A stretch of 64,000 nt of DNA, from assembly GCF_001314325.1 (NCBI RefSeq), contig NZ_CP009429.1, positions 4,278,501 through 4,342,500 of the forward strand. The letters run 5' to 3'. The translations under genes were made by a program, and so were the position numbers. The first letter of the stretch is position 1, and every line of letters starts with the position of its first letter. The notes below the pieces were generated by a model, which made no database searches, had not been told where the DNA came from, and worked only from the letters and a program-made list of their open reading frames with translations. Below are positions 17,611-26,900 of the stretch, piece after piece. The stretch is from Sphingopyxis macrogoltabida. GTDB lineage: Bacteria; Pseudomonadota; Alphaproteobacteria; Sphingomonadales; Sphingomonadaceae.

Positions 17611-19938
17611 TCAGTAACGCCAGCCGACCGAGATTCCGTAGGTCGCGGGGCGGCCGGCCATGCGCCAGGCGGTGTCGGCCTGGAAGGTCGAGTTCCAGTA
17701 ATATTCGTTGAAGATGTTGCGGCCCCAGAGCTGGACGCGCAGCTTGCCATCCTCGCTCTCGACCCCCGCGCGCACATCGACGAGCGTCCGCGCGTTGATC
17801 CGCAGGATCGCCGGATCGCCGAAGGTCGAATTGGTCGCGCTGTTATAGTTGACGTTGGTGCCGACCACCCCGTTCCAGCGGTCATTCACGGGAAACTTGT
17901 ACTGGATGTCGCCGGTCAGCTGCCATTTGGGCGTGAAGGGAAAGGCCGACCCTTCATAATCGGCAAAGACCCCGGTGCCGTTATAGCCGGTGAACTCGTC
18001 GATGCGGCTCTTTACATAAGTGCCCGACAGGTTCGCCGTCAGCCCCTCGACCGGACGCCAGTCGATCGCCGCCTCGACGCCATAGATGTGCGAGGTCGGG
18101 ATGTTGACCAGCCGTTCGAGTAGCCCGAAAATCGGGTCGAGGATGCGGCCGCGCACCTGCTTGTCCTTATAATCATAATAGAAGCCCGCGGCGTTGAACT
18201 GCAGCGTGCGGTCGGCGAGCGGCAGTTTGAACCCGGCTTCATAGGCGAGCAAAGATTCCTGCGTCGCGGGCAGGAAACCGGTGAAAGACGAAGCCGGCAC
18301 CGTCGGAAATCCGCCGGCCTTCCAGCCGCGCGAGATATTGGCATAAATGATCGCGCGATTGTCGAAGGTATAGGTCAGCCCGCCGCGCCACGAGATATTG
18401 TCCTGCTTGAGCTCGTCGACGACCAGCGACGGCTGGAATTCGGGGCTGAAGGTCAGGCAGCCGCCGGCCGGAATCGGCGTGATCGGCGGCGCGCCGGTGA
18501 ACAATTCGGTCAGTACGTTGAAGCTCAAATAGGTCGTACCGTCGCCGTCATAGCCGCAACCGTTGAAGCTGCGCTCGTTGCGCGTGTAGCGGATGCCGCC
18601 CTGCGCGGTGAGGTTCGGCGTCAGATCATATTCGACATTCGCATAGCCCGCATAGGTCGTCACCTGCTGGTTGGTGAACACCGCCGAGACGGTCAGGATC
18701 GGCAGGCCGGGGATGATGACGTTGCTGCTGAGATCGTTCGTGAACAGGATCTGCCGCTCGCTCGCCTTGTCGCGCGAATAATTGGCGCCGAGAATCCAGC
18801 GCGCATCGCCGCTGGTGCCGGTGAGGCGCAGCTCCTGGAAGAAGCTCTTGACGCTGCCCGGGGTATAGCTGTCGAGCTGGCGCCACTGCGTCGCGTCGAG
18901 ATCCTGCGTCGCATCGGTGTTGAATTCGAGCCACGAGGTGATCGAGGTCAGACGGACATCGTCCGACAGGTCAAGGTCGGTACGGAGCGACGCCTGATAG
19001 AAGTCATCGTCGCGACGCATCGGCGTCGACGCCGACCAGTTGGCGGCACGGGCATTTTCGGGCGCCAGCGGGGTGGCGAGCACATAGGGATACGCGCCCG
19101 CCGGGTTATAGGGCGTGTGCGCGGTCAGTTGCGGCGCCTGCACATCGGACTTGTCACGCCAGCCGTTGAGGTTGAGCGTGAATTCCAGCGTGTCGGTCGG
19201 GTTCCAGACCACGAGCGCGCGACCCGCGATGCGGCGGGCGCTGCCGAGCTTGTCGTCGCGCGTATAATTTTGCTGCCAGGCGCCGCCCTCGTCGATGCGC
19301 GCGCTGAGGCGCACGCCCAACGTGTCGGTGACCGGGGCGCTGACGAAACCCGACAGCTCCAGCGCACCGAATCGTCCGAAGCTGGCGTCGGCACCCGCTT
19401 CGAAATCGTTACCCGGCTTGGCGGAGATGTAGTTGATCGCACCGCCGGTCGCATTCTGTCCATAGAGCGTGCCCTGCGGCCCCTTGAGCACCTCGACGCG
19501 CGACAGGTCGAGCGCCGCACCCTGCGTCAGGATCGCGAAAGGCAGCGGCACTTCGTCGACATAGACGCTGACCGCGGGGGATGCGGCGAGCGTCGATTCG
19601 TAAAAGCCGACGCCGCGGATCGTATAGACCGGGGTCGCGATCTGGCTCTGGGTAAAGGTCAGGCCGGGCACGATCTTGGCGAGATCCGCGACGGTGCTGA
19701 TGCCCTGCGAGACGAGCTGGTCGCCGCCGATCGCGGTGATCGACATCGGGACCGAATTCAAGGACTGTTCGCGGCGTTGCGCGGTGACGATGATTTCGCC
19801 GGCGTTGTCGGCGGGCGCGCTCGTGGCGCTATCGTCGCCGTCGGCTTCCGCCGTCTGCGCCATCGCCGGTGCGGCAGCCATCAACGCGATATAGGTAACA
19901 CCGGCACACAGCCGCGCGGCCACTCCCTTGGACATCAT
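17611..19938 (-). CDS. TonB-dependent outer-membrane receptor
   Basis: The 775-residue protein starts with a signal peptide (cleavage near APAMA-QTAE). A plug domain with GEIIVTAQRREQSLNSVPMS follows, and then a long beta-barrel ending in ISVGWRY with a terminal aromatic residue. The EIIVTAQRRE box is typical of sphingomonad receptors for organic nutrients rather than siderophores alone. It imports an unknown ligand using TonB-ExbBD energy. A TetR gene lies upstream in the same direction, and the enzymes downstream (SDR, cupin, dehydrogenase, ligase) suggest the ligand is a hydrophobic alcohol or acid. Confidence 0.93.
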   Translation of the reverse strand: MMSKGVAARLCAGVTYIALMAAAPAMAQTAEADGDDSATSAPADNAGEIIVTAQRREQSLNSVPMSITAIGGDQLVSQGISTVADLAKIVPGLTFTQSQIATPVYTIRGVGFYESTLAASPAVSVYVDEVPLPFAILTQGAALDLSRVEVLKGPQGTLYGQNATGGAINYISAKPGNDFEAGADASFGRFGALELSGFVSAPVTDTLGVRLSARIDEGGAWQQNYTRDDKLGSARRIAGRALVVWNPTDTLEFTLNLNGWRDKSDVQAPQLTAHTPYNPAGAYPYVLATPLAPENARAANWSASTPMRRDDDFYQASLRTDLDLSDDVRLTSITSWLEFNTDATQDLDATQWRQLDSYTPGSVKSFFQELRLTGTSGDARWILGANYSRDKASERQILFTNDLSSNVIIPGLPILTVSAVFTNQQVTTYAGYANVEYDLTPNLTAQGGIRYTRNERSFNGCGYDGDGTTYLSFNVLTELFTGAPPITPIPAGGCLTFSPEFQPSLVVDELKQDNISWRGGLTYTFDNRAIIYANISRGWKAGGFPTVPASSFTGFLPATQESLLAYEAGFKLPLADRTLQFNAAGFYYDYKDKQVRGRILDPIFGLLERLVNIPTSHIYGVEAAIDWRPVEGLTANLSGTYVKSRIDEFTGYNGTGVFADYEGSAFPFTPKWQLTGDIQYKFPVNDRWNGVVGTNVNYNSATNSTFGDPAILRINARTLVDVRAGVESEDGKLRVQLWGRNIFNEYYWNSTFQADTAWRMAGRPATYGISVGWRY

Positions 19939-20000
19939 ACTCTCCTTTTTGGGGCCGGCTTTTGATGCCGGCTCCCAGTCAGGAAACCAGATTGCCCAAA

Positions 20001-20020
20001 ATTAGTCAAGATCGACTAAT
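20001..20020. promoter_or_regulatory. Candidate operator upstream of the TonB receptor gene
   Basis: ATTAGTC at 20001-20007 and GACTAAT at 20014-20020 form a perfect inverted repeat with a 6-nt centre. The surrounding ~100 nt is AT-rich against its background and lies between the TetR stop and the receptor start, where the operon promoter should be. It is a likely binding site for the adjacent TetR; binding itself is inferred. Confidence 0.5.
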
Positions 20021-20040
20021 CAAAGATGACTATTTTTGTT

Positions 20041-20691
20041 CTATGGCGCGTCTCGTGCGGCGAGATTGGCGCAAAACCGTCGGTGCCGTTCCTTCATGCG
20101 TTCGATCGCAGCGAGGATCATCGGGCGCGACTGGTTCACGCTATGCTCGATGATCAGGCCGCGGACGCTGGCGATCAGCAACCAGCCGTGCGGAACCAAC
20201 GCCTCGGCATCGGTAAAGCCCGCCTCGCTTGCAAGCTTGATGAATTCGTCATGGATTTCCTGTTCGACGCGACTCGTGATCGGTTGCAACCCGTCGAGCA
20301 GTTCGCGATCCCAGCGCGCCGCCAGCAGGATGTCGGTCAGCGCCAGCCCCTCCGGCAACGAATGCGTTTCCCATGAAATCCGCGCATAATCGGACAATCG
20401 CTCGAAGGGGTCCTCGATCGCCTCGGCCATGACGCGCGCCGAATCCATCACGCGCCGCATCGCCAGTTCCGCCGCCGCCGCCATCAAGGCAACCCGGTTG
20501 GGAAACTGATGCAGCACAGAACCCCGGCTGAGTCCGGCTTCAGCCATCACATGCTCGACCGTCGTTGCGGTGAAACCCGCGCGCACGATGCAGTTGATCG
20601 TGGCGTCGAGAATTTTTTCCCGCGTGTCGATGCCTCGTCGTGTCATCCGGCGCGGGCGACCGGAAACAGGAATAGTGGTCACATCACTCAT
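20041..20691 (-). CDS. TetR/AcrR family transcriptional regulator
   Basis: The 216-residue regulator has an HTH in KILDATINCIVRAGFTATTV followed by HVMAEAGLSRGSVLHQFPNR (residues ~25-65). The ATG at 20691 was preferred to a start at 20787 because the longer form would run into the neighbouring insertion sequence. It reads into the TonB-receptor operon and probably controls it through the repeat at 20001-20020. Its own leader is interrupted by an IS256-type element whose end is only 25 bp from the start codon. Its native promoter may therefore be separated or replaced. Confidence 0.9.
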   Translation of the reverse strand: MSDVTTIPVSGRPRRMTRRGIDTREKILDATINCIVRAGFTATTVEHVMAEAGLSRGSVLHQFPNRVALMAAAAELAMRRVMDSARVMAEAIEDPFERLSDYARISWETHSLPEGLALTDILLAARWDRELLDGLQPITSRVEQEIHDEFIKLASEAGFTDAEALVPHGWLLIASVRGLIIEHSVNQSRPMILAAIERMKERHRRFCANLAARDAP

Positions 20692-20708
20692 CGGACCATT
20701 TGGCTGCG

Positions 20709-20716
20709 CAGCGTCA
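20709..20716. repeat. Target-site duplication, left copy
   Basis: The 8-bp sequence CAGCGTCA directly precedes the left end of the insertion sequence, and the same 8 bp directly follows its right end at 22139-22146. Eight or nine base pairs is the duplication size known for IS256-family elements. Confidence 0.75.
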
Positions 20717-20745
20717 GTTAGCGTCCGCGCTCGTGGTGTAATTTC
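20717..20745 (+). repeat. Left terminal inverted repeat of the IS256-family element
   Basis: Compared with the reverse complement of the right end, 22 of 29 positions match. The shared blocks are GCGTCCG and GTGGTGTAATTTC, separated by five divergent bases. Confidence 0.75.
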
Positions 20746-20763
20746 CGGTGTAGGCGATGGTGT

Positions 20764-20795
20764 ATTCCGGGGTGGGGCATGCCCCACCCCGGAAT
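20764..20795. repeat. Perfect 32-bp palindrome inside the IS leader
   Basis: The two 16-base halves, beginning ATTCCGGGGTGGGG, are exact reverse complements with no loop, centred on GCATGC. It lies between the left end and the transposase start. In transcripts it would form a very stable hairpin that could stop or mask read-through RNA entering from the flank. Confidence 0.85.
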
Positions 20796-20873
20796 GCGGC
20801 GTCGCTGGTGGCCACCGGGTTCATCGTTATGGTGGAGTTTGCACACTTCAACCGTGACGAAGAGGAGTTCCCG

Positions 20874-22088
20874 ATGACCGAGGACAGATTACTGATCGAA
20901 GAGCTTGCTGCGAAGGGCGGCCAACCGGATTTTTTGCGCACCATCGCCGAGAACGTGCTGCAGCTGATCATGGAGGCCGACGTTGATGGCCTGATCGGCG
21001 CGGGTCGCCACGAACGCAGCAGCGAGCGCGCGACCTGGCGCAACGGCTATCGCGACCGTTCGCTGGATACCCGGGTAGGCACGCTGAACCTGAAAATCCC
21101 CAAGCTGCGTGCTGGGTCCTACTTTCCGGGCTTCCTTGAGCCCCGCAAGATGGTCGAGAAAGCGCTGGTTGCGGTGATCCAGGAAGCGTGGATCGGCGGG
21201 GTCAGCACCCGGCGGGTCGATGAACTCGTCCAGGCCATGGGCATGACCGGCATCTCCAAGTCCACCGTCTCCAAGCTTTGCAAGGACATTGACGAGCGCG
21301 TCCATGCCTTTCTGAAACGCCCGCTCACCGGCGAATGGCCGTATCTCTGGCTCGATGCCACCTATCTCAAGGTACGCGAAGGCGGGCGGATCATCAGCGT
21401 TGCCGCAATAATCGCCATGGCCGTCAACACCGAGGGCCGGCGCGAGATCGTCGGCCTGCATATCGGCCCCTCGGAAGCGGAGGTCTTCTGGTCCGACTTC
21501 CTGAAGGACCTTGTTCGGCGCGGTCTTACCGGCGTGAAGCTGGTCATCTCCGATGCTCACGAGGGCCTCAAGGGCGCGATCACCCGCGTCATGGGCGCCA
21601 CCTGGCAGCGCTGCCGGGTGCACTTCATGCGCAATGCCCTGTCCTATGTGCCCAAGGGCCAGAACACTGTCGTCGCCGCCGCGATCCGCCAGGTCTTCCT
21701 GCAGCCCGATCAGAAAAGCGCAACGCAGGTCTGGCGACAGGTCGCCGACCAGTTGCGCACCCGTTGGCCCAAGCTCGGCGCCTGCATGGACGAGGCCGAA
21801 ACCGACGTGCTCGCCTACACCGGCTTTCCCACCCAGCACCGCACGAAGTTACACTCAACCAATCCGCTCGAGCGGCTCAACAAGGAGGTCAAGCGCCGCG
21901 CCGACGTCGTCGGAATCTTCCCGAACGAAGACAGCATCATCCGCCTCGTCGGGGCTGTGCTGATGGAGCAGAACGACGAGTGGCAGCTCCAGCACCGATA
22001 CATGCAGATCGAAGGCATGGCCGAACTCAACCAACCCATGATCGAGGAGGAAAATCAGCCCCTACACATCACCGCCAAAGCCGCCTGA
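20874..22088 (+). CDS. IS256-family transposase
   Basis: The 404-residue transposase has the mutator-type DDE catalytic core: first aspartate in LWLDATYLKVREG, second in LVISDAHEGLK, and the glutamate in NPLERLNKEVKRR. Upstream lies the conserved WRNGYRDRSLDTRVGTL segment. The ATG at 20874 has AAGAGGAG a few bases upstream. Longer in-frame starts would place the palindrome of the leader inside the protein. Length matches the family (about 400 residues), and no stop or shift is seen, so the gene is intact. Confidence 0.95.
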   Translation: MTEDRLLIEELAAKGGQPDFLRTIAENVLQLIMEADVDGLIGAGRHERSSERATWRNGYRDRSLDTRVGTLNLKIPKLRAGSYFPGFLEPRKMVEKALVAVIQEAWIGGVSTRRVDELVQAMGMTGISKSTVSKLCKDIDERVHAFLKRPLTGEWPYLWLDATYLKVREGGRIISVAAIIAMAVNTEGRREIVGLHIGPSEAEVFWSDFLKDLVRRGLTGVKLVISDAHEGLKGAITRVMGATWQRCRVHFMRNALSYVPKGQNTVVAAAIRQVFLQPDQKSATQVWRQVADQLRTRWPKLGACMDEAETDVLAYTGFPTQHRTKLHSTNPLERLNKEVKRRADVVGIFPNEDSIIRLVGAVLMEQNDEWQLQHRYMQIEGMAELNQPMIEEENQPLHITAKAA

Positions 22089-22109
22089 CGATGGCCCACG
22101 GCCACAGCC

Positions 22110-22138
22110 GAAATTACACCACCTTGACGGACGCGACC
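22110..22138 (-). repeat. Right terminal inverted repeat of the IS256-family element
   Basis: This is the mirror copy of the left end. Reading inward on the minus strand it contains GCGTCCG and then GTGGTGTAATTTC, at the same spacing as the left end. Confidence 0.75.
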
Positions 22139-22146
22139 CAGCGTCA
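22139..22146. repeat. Target-site duplication, right copy
   Basis: CAGCGTCA follows the right end of the insertion sequence immediately and is identical to the 8 bp before the left end. Confidence 0.75.
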
Positions 22147-22442
22147 AAACGTCAAACTCGGCCGATGTCCGCCAGTCGGACATTTCGCGCGAGGGTGGCC
22201 TGTTCGAGGAAATGAGCGCGGTTGGCCCAAATGCGCTCGAAACGCACCCGATGCATTGCGCTCCTCTCCCGGTCCCGCTCACCATTCCAGCGGCAGAAGA
22301 GGTTCGGAAACCTCGTTCGGGGAGCCATCGAAAACGAGCGAATTGTCACTCGAATCGGCGAAACGGCCGTCCCAGGACGCGATTTGCGGCCGGTTCAAAA
22401 GAACAGGCGCCGCAACCAACATACTGAAATTTAGAGGAAAAC
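22147..22442. other. Non-coding segment between the IS and the ICE attachment site
   Basis: No convincing gene is visible in these ~300 bases. They contain a perfect hairpin, ATGTCCG-ccagt-CGGACAT at 22165-22183. A 13-bp block at 22188-22200 recurs in inverted orientation on the far side of the tRNA fragment. Confidence 0.6.
22188..22207 (+). repeat. Inverted repeat flanking the attachment site, left copy
   Basis: CGCGAGGGTGGCC followed by a TTCGA block recurs in reverse orientation at 22628-22647, with 18 of 20 positions identical. The two copies bracket the tRNA-Gly fragment. Confidence 0.6.
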
Positions 22443-22488
22443 TGGAGCGGGCGAAGGGATTCGAACCCTCGACCCCAACCTTGGCAAG
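22443..22488 (-). other. 3' fragment of tRNA-Gly(GCC): attachment-site remnant
   Basis: Read on the minus strand this 46-bp stretch runs from the anticodon loop (CTTGCCAAG, anticodon GCC) through the variable and T arms (GGTTCGAATCC) to the acceptor end with CCA. The 5' half of a tRNA is absent: bases beyond 22488 do not pair with the anticodon stem. It therefore cannot be a working tRNA. It fits the direct repeat left when an element integrates at the anticodon loop of tRNA-Gly. The geometry predicts the element extends rightwards, with the intact tRNA gene at its far end. Confidence 0.8.
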
Positions 22489-22627
22489 AAATTACTGCAA
22501 ATACCCCAGAGCTTCTTTTTCTACGCCAAAGTACGAAAAACCAAGCATTTGTTGACTTCTGCCTATGATATTCTATCCTAGCCCTACCCTGCGAAGCGGT
22601 GAATTTCTATTACGTCCTTATTACTTT

Positions 22628-22647
22628 TCGAATCGGCCACCCTCGCG
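22628..22647 (-). repeat. Inverted repeat flanking the attachment site, right copy
   Basis: This is the reverse-oriented partner of 22188-22207. It includes GGCCACCCTCGCG and lies just upstream of the integrase start. Confidence 0.6.
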
Positions 22648-22666
22648 TAATATGATGGAGGAACTT

Positions 22667-23935
22667 GTGGCGCTAGCAAAGCTCAATAAGCGGACGGTCG
22701 ATGCGCTGGCTGCACCAGCGACAGGCCAGGCATTTCTTTGGGATACCGAGATCAAGGGTTTCGGTGTCCGTGTCGGCGCAACCGGGGCGAAAACCTTCGT
22801 CATCCAGTATATGAATGAGGAAGGCCGGGTTCGGCGAGTGAAGATCGGGCGCTTCGGCGTGATGACGGTTGAGCAAGCCCGCGAGCTCGCGAAGATTCAG
22901 ATGGGAAAAGTGGCCTCAGGCGAAGACCCGGCGGAGGAATCGCGTCGGGTTCGGAAAGAGCTCAATGTAGCCGAAATGTGCGAATGGTATCTCGTCGAGG
23001 CGCGGGCGGGTCGCATCCTCGGTCGCAAGAATCGCCCGATCAAGGAATCCTCGCTCGACATGGACGAGAGCCGCATCCGGACGCACATTATCCCGCTCGT
23101 CGGCAAACGCCTCGTGCGGAAGCTGACGATCGCGGACGTCGAGGCGATGCAAAATGATATCGCCACCGGTCAGACCCGAAAGCCGCCGTCAGGCGGGCGC
23201 GGTGGTCGCCCAACGGGCGGCATCGGCGTCGCCGGAAGGAGCCTCGGCACCCTTCAGGCTATTCTCGGCCACGCAAAGCATAAGGGGTTGATTGCCGAGC
23301 ATCCGACGAAGGGGGCGAAGAAGCTCGCGACCAAGAAGAAAACCCGCCGTCTTAGCATTGCCGAGATCGAACTGCTTGGCCGGGCAATCGGCCGCGCTGA
23401 ACTGGGTGCCGAGAACCCCGTTGCGCTCGCCATCGTCAGAACGCTCCTTCTGACCGGCTATCGGCGGGAAGAAGCACAGGCGATGCAGCGGCAATGGGTC
23501 AACCCGATGGGCGGCTATGTCGCGTTTCCAGACACAAAGAGCGATGCGCAATATCGGGCAATCGGACCCGAGGCAGTAAAGATCGTCGTGGCTCAACCGG
23601 AGATCGCTGGCTGCCCCTTTGTCTTCCCCGCGTCGAACGGCGAAGGCCCGTTCACAGCTGTCAGCGACTGCTTGGCCCGCCTATGCCGCTCGGCAAGCAT
23701 CGTGGGCGTAACTCCGCATACCCTGCGCCACACCTTCGGGAGCATGGCAGGCGAACTCGGTTTCTCCGAGCTGACAATCCGCGCCATGCTGGGTCACGCG
23801 TCTCAGAGTGTGACGCAGGACTATGTCCATATTGACGAGGCCGTGAAGCTAGCGGTTCGCCGAACATCGGACGAGATCGCCAAGCATCTCGAGACTGGGG
23901 TCCGCAAAGCAGCCCAGATGAAGTTTGCAGCCTGA
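22667..23935 (+). CDS. int: Tyrosine-type site-specific integrase (tRNA-Gly targeting)
   Basis: The 422-residue integrase has an N-terminal arm-binding domain (GFGVRVGATGAKTFVIQY), a core-binding region, and a C-terminal catalytic domain. The catalytic arginine is in LLTGYRREEA, the H-x-x-R pair is in PHTLRHTFGS, and the downstream histidine and nucleophilic tyrosine are in GHASQSVTQDYVH. It should catalyse excision and integration at the tRNA-Gly site about 180 bp upstream. The GTG at 22667 is preceded by GGAGGA at good spacing and yields a family-like N-terminus; ATGs at 22652 and 22655 lack a ribosome site. It converges with the large nuclease-like gene. Confidence 0.92.
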   Translation: MALAKLNKRTVDALAAPATGQAFLWDTEIKGFGVRVGATGAKTFVIQYMNEEGRVRRVKIGRFGVMTVEQARELAKIQMGKVASGEDPAEESRRVRKELNVAEMCEWYLVEARAGRILGRKNRPIKESSLDMDESRIRTHIIPLVGKRLVRKLTIADVEAMQNDIATGQTRKPPSGGRGGRPTGGIGVAGRSLGTLQAILGHAKHKGLIAEHPTKGAKKLATKKKTRRLSIAEIELLGRAIGRAELGAENPVALAIVRTLLLTGYRREEAQAMQRQWVNPMGGYVAFPDTKSDAQYRAIGPEAVKIVVAQPEIAGCPFVFPASNGEGPFTAVSDCLARLCRSASIVGVTPHTLRHTFGSMAGELGFSELTIRAMLGHASQSVTQDYVHIDEAVKLAVRRTSDEIAKHLETGVRKAAQMKFAA

Positions 23936-23948
23936 TCAGTTACCGTGG

Positions 23949-26900
23949 TCAGGACGAAGCATCGCGGGCTTCCATTTCCTCCAGAATCTGCACCCCGATG
24001 ATCTCCAGACCGGATTTCCCGATGTCGGCGACCTTCCGGATCGCAAGGTCATGTTTCAGGATGGCGAGGTCCATCATGAGTTCCGGCTCCCCATTCTCCT
24101 TCACGTAGCTCGGCACTAGAATGTACGAGCCGCCCGCTGGGTAATTTTCGAGAAAGAAACGGAGGTTCGTGTCAACGGCCGGCTCAAGCAATTTCAGGCG
24201 GCTGGGCATGCTCATCAGCGTACCCTTGAATTCCGCGGGCTCGACTCCCGGCATCAGGAGCACGGCATAATGTGACGGAGGCCGCCCGGGCAGTTCGCGC
24301 AAGATCACGACATGAATAGCGCCCTCAGCATCGCGCGCGCCAAACCGCTCGCGCCAACGCTCGAAAATCACCCGGCCTTCCTCGCGGTCCTCGAAATGCA
24401 GGCCCACGACCGGGAGGTCGTGATCCAGCCCGAGCATCACTCCGATCCAACCCGCGCGCTCCCATTGCGGAATGTCTAATATCGACCGCACTTCGACGCT
24501 GCGATGATCGCCTGTTGCAAACCGCTCGCTGACCTTCTCCTCTTCGGGATCGGTTTCGGGTACGCGCACGATCACGGGCCGCTCGGGTTTCGGCGGAAAG
24601 CGCTCAAGGGCTAGCTCATCCCACCCGGCCAGACGAGATGCTTGGCTGTTCATTGCACGAATGCGGCTATTGGAGCTCGCCACTGCGGCGCTGACCCGCT
24701 CCAACAAAGATTCCTGGCGGAATAGTTTTTCTAGCGAAATCTTCTGCCCGTCGGCGGCCGAGGTTGCGACGAGCATCAACGTCGACAGCAGCAGAAACTG
24801 ACTGTGGGTCCCATTTTCGCCCAGATGGTCGGCGGGTGTTGATCCGGTCGGCCAGTGCAGCTTCGCCCGCATCATCTTTTGATCGAAATCGACGCTCGGC
24901 GCTGTAACGTCTCTAGTCTCGACAAGATCGATATCGAAGCGCTCGACAAAGGCCCCGATCCGCAGGCCGATTGTCGTCGCGAAAAGCGTTTCGATCACGG
25001 CCAGGAGTGTCTGCCCGGCAAGGATCGAACTGTCGCTGCCCGGCACATGCACGACCACGCGCATACCGATGACGCGGGTTTCGATGCTGTGAGAGTCCGA
25101 AGGGCCAATGAGCAGCGGCCGCCCACGCAGGTCGCCGGCCGGCTGATTGGCTACTCGCGCGAACGTCTCTTCCAGCCCGCCGTCCGGCTCCTCCTCCGGT
25201 TGCCGCTCGCCGAGCCGCTCCACATAGCCAAGGACATAAAGAAGCGCGCCGCAGCACATGGGCAGACCCAGCTGCTCCAGTACCGACGGCAACGCCGCCA
25301 TCGTCTCAAGTTCTTCGGCCGAACTATTCAGAAACTGACTGGCGAGGACCCCATCCATCTGTTTGAGCCGGTCATCCACGCGCGCTTTCGATGCGTCGTC
25401 GAGCGGCAGCATTTTCCTGCAGCCGTTAATCATGCTGATCGCGTCAAGCGTTTCGGGAAGCAGTCGCAGTTCGATATCGATCCAGGTCAGCAGCATGAAG
25501 GCGGGGACCAAGCTGACCGACGGATGGGTGTCATGTTCCGAATCTGCGATGATCGACGCGACCGCGAACAGCGCAGCGGCGCGCGCAGCCCACAGCATCC
25601 CGATCCCCTGATATGCGACGGCGAGCATGTAGCTCGCCTCGATCAGCTCTTCGGCGTATTCGCGCTTGGTGAGCTGGTGCGTTGCCCGCCCAAGCAGGCG
25701 GATGCGTTCGAGGCGGTCGGCGTTCGCATCGAGGCGGCTTGCGCGTCGGAGCAGGATTCGACCGCTCTCTCCCTCGCCCACGCGCTTTCCCATGAAGTCC
25801 GCGAGCTTGTCGACCAGTGCGCCATAGACCGGGTCGTTCCCCGCGAGCGGCCCTACCTGTTCGATGAGCTGCGAAAGCCGCTCCGCATCATATTCTGCAA
25901 GGCCAGACGCCGCTTCGAGAATAGAGTCGGCTTCCTGCCAAAATGGAGCGATCTTGTCGCGCCGGTCGAACGCCAGCGAAGTAATCTCAAGCATCAGCGA
26001 GGTCGTGCGGGCTTCGAGCGCATTATTGGGGCGATCCTTTTCTCCCGCAAAGAATTCGAGCCGGTCGACAAGCGGCCCCCGTCGTTCATCAAGGCGCACG
26101 ACCTCGGCCGGCCGATAGCCCTGCGCAACCGCACTGATCAGGCACTGCAGGAGATTTGCGACACGTTCCGCGTGCCGCGCCGCCGGGGACCCGAGCGCGA
26201 GCGCTGCAAACGCGTCGAATTCCCGCTCGAGAAGATCGAAGTCGTCGAACCAGTAGAAGCCGGTCCAGAGCCGCTGATAACGCGCTTCGATACGTTGGCT
26301 GAGCGATCCCGACTGATCGGCAAGACGGATGGCCCGATCAAGCCGTCCGTCGGTCTCGAACCGCGGCCGCTCCAATTCCTTTGAAAGCGTCGCAGCGAGC
26401 AGCGCGTCGGTTGCGCGCTGCGCCTCAACACCCTGATAGGCTGTGGGGTCCTGAATCGCCTTCTCAAGATCCTCAAGCTGCTGCGATCGCGCATAGTCGG
26501 CCGGACCGACCCGCGCCTTCTCGTTGCGCTTTCCGACACCGAGGTAATCGACCGCCAGATCCTGATGCCCCTGGTTCAGGAGCCGATCGATGATCCAGCT
26601 TCGATCCAATATCTCGACGCGAAAGCCAACCTTTGCGGACAGCTCATCCTGAATCTTGGCGACGTCTTTGGAGCGGCCGTAGCGCGACGTGACCACGAAC
26701 ACCTTCGTATAGGGCCGTCCCGTCCCAGCGATGCCCTCGATGTCCGAGCGCGCCTTTTGCTGCCACTGCTTCTTTGCACTGAAAGCAAAGGCCCAGCGCT
26801 CGCTGCCCGAATTTGCCTCGCCGACATAGTGCAGGGTCGCGATCTCATCGGCGACGGCGAAGGTCTCACTATCGGCCTTGCTGTCGCCGCCACCTTCGGG

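Larger units (their letters stand above)
20717..22138. mobile_element. Complete IS256-family insertion sequence (1422 bp)
   Basis: The element is bounded by imperfect 29-bp terminal inverted repeats and flanked by an 8-bp direct repeat. It contains one transposase gene with an intact DDE triad. The ends were placed where the inverted repeats and the target duplication agree. It lies in the leader of a TetR gene, outside the ICE boundary, and appears intact and potentially active. Confidence 0.85.

Noticed and set aside
22443..22488. A functional tRNA-Gly gene
   Set aside because: Only the 3' half from the anticodon loop is present. The acceptor and D-arm 5' side are missing, so it cannot fold as a tRNA.
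24855..26384. 509-codon open frame opposite the 1067-aa nuclease-like gene
   Set aside because: The minus-strand gene is continuous with a plausible fold, while the plus-strand product is Arg/Glu-rich with no ribosome site.
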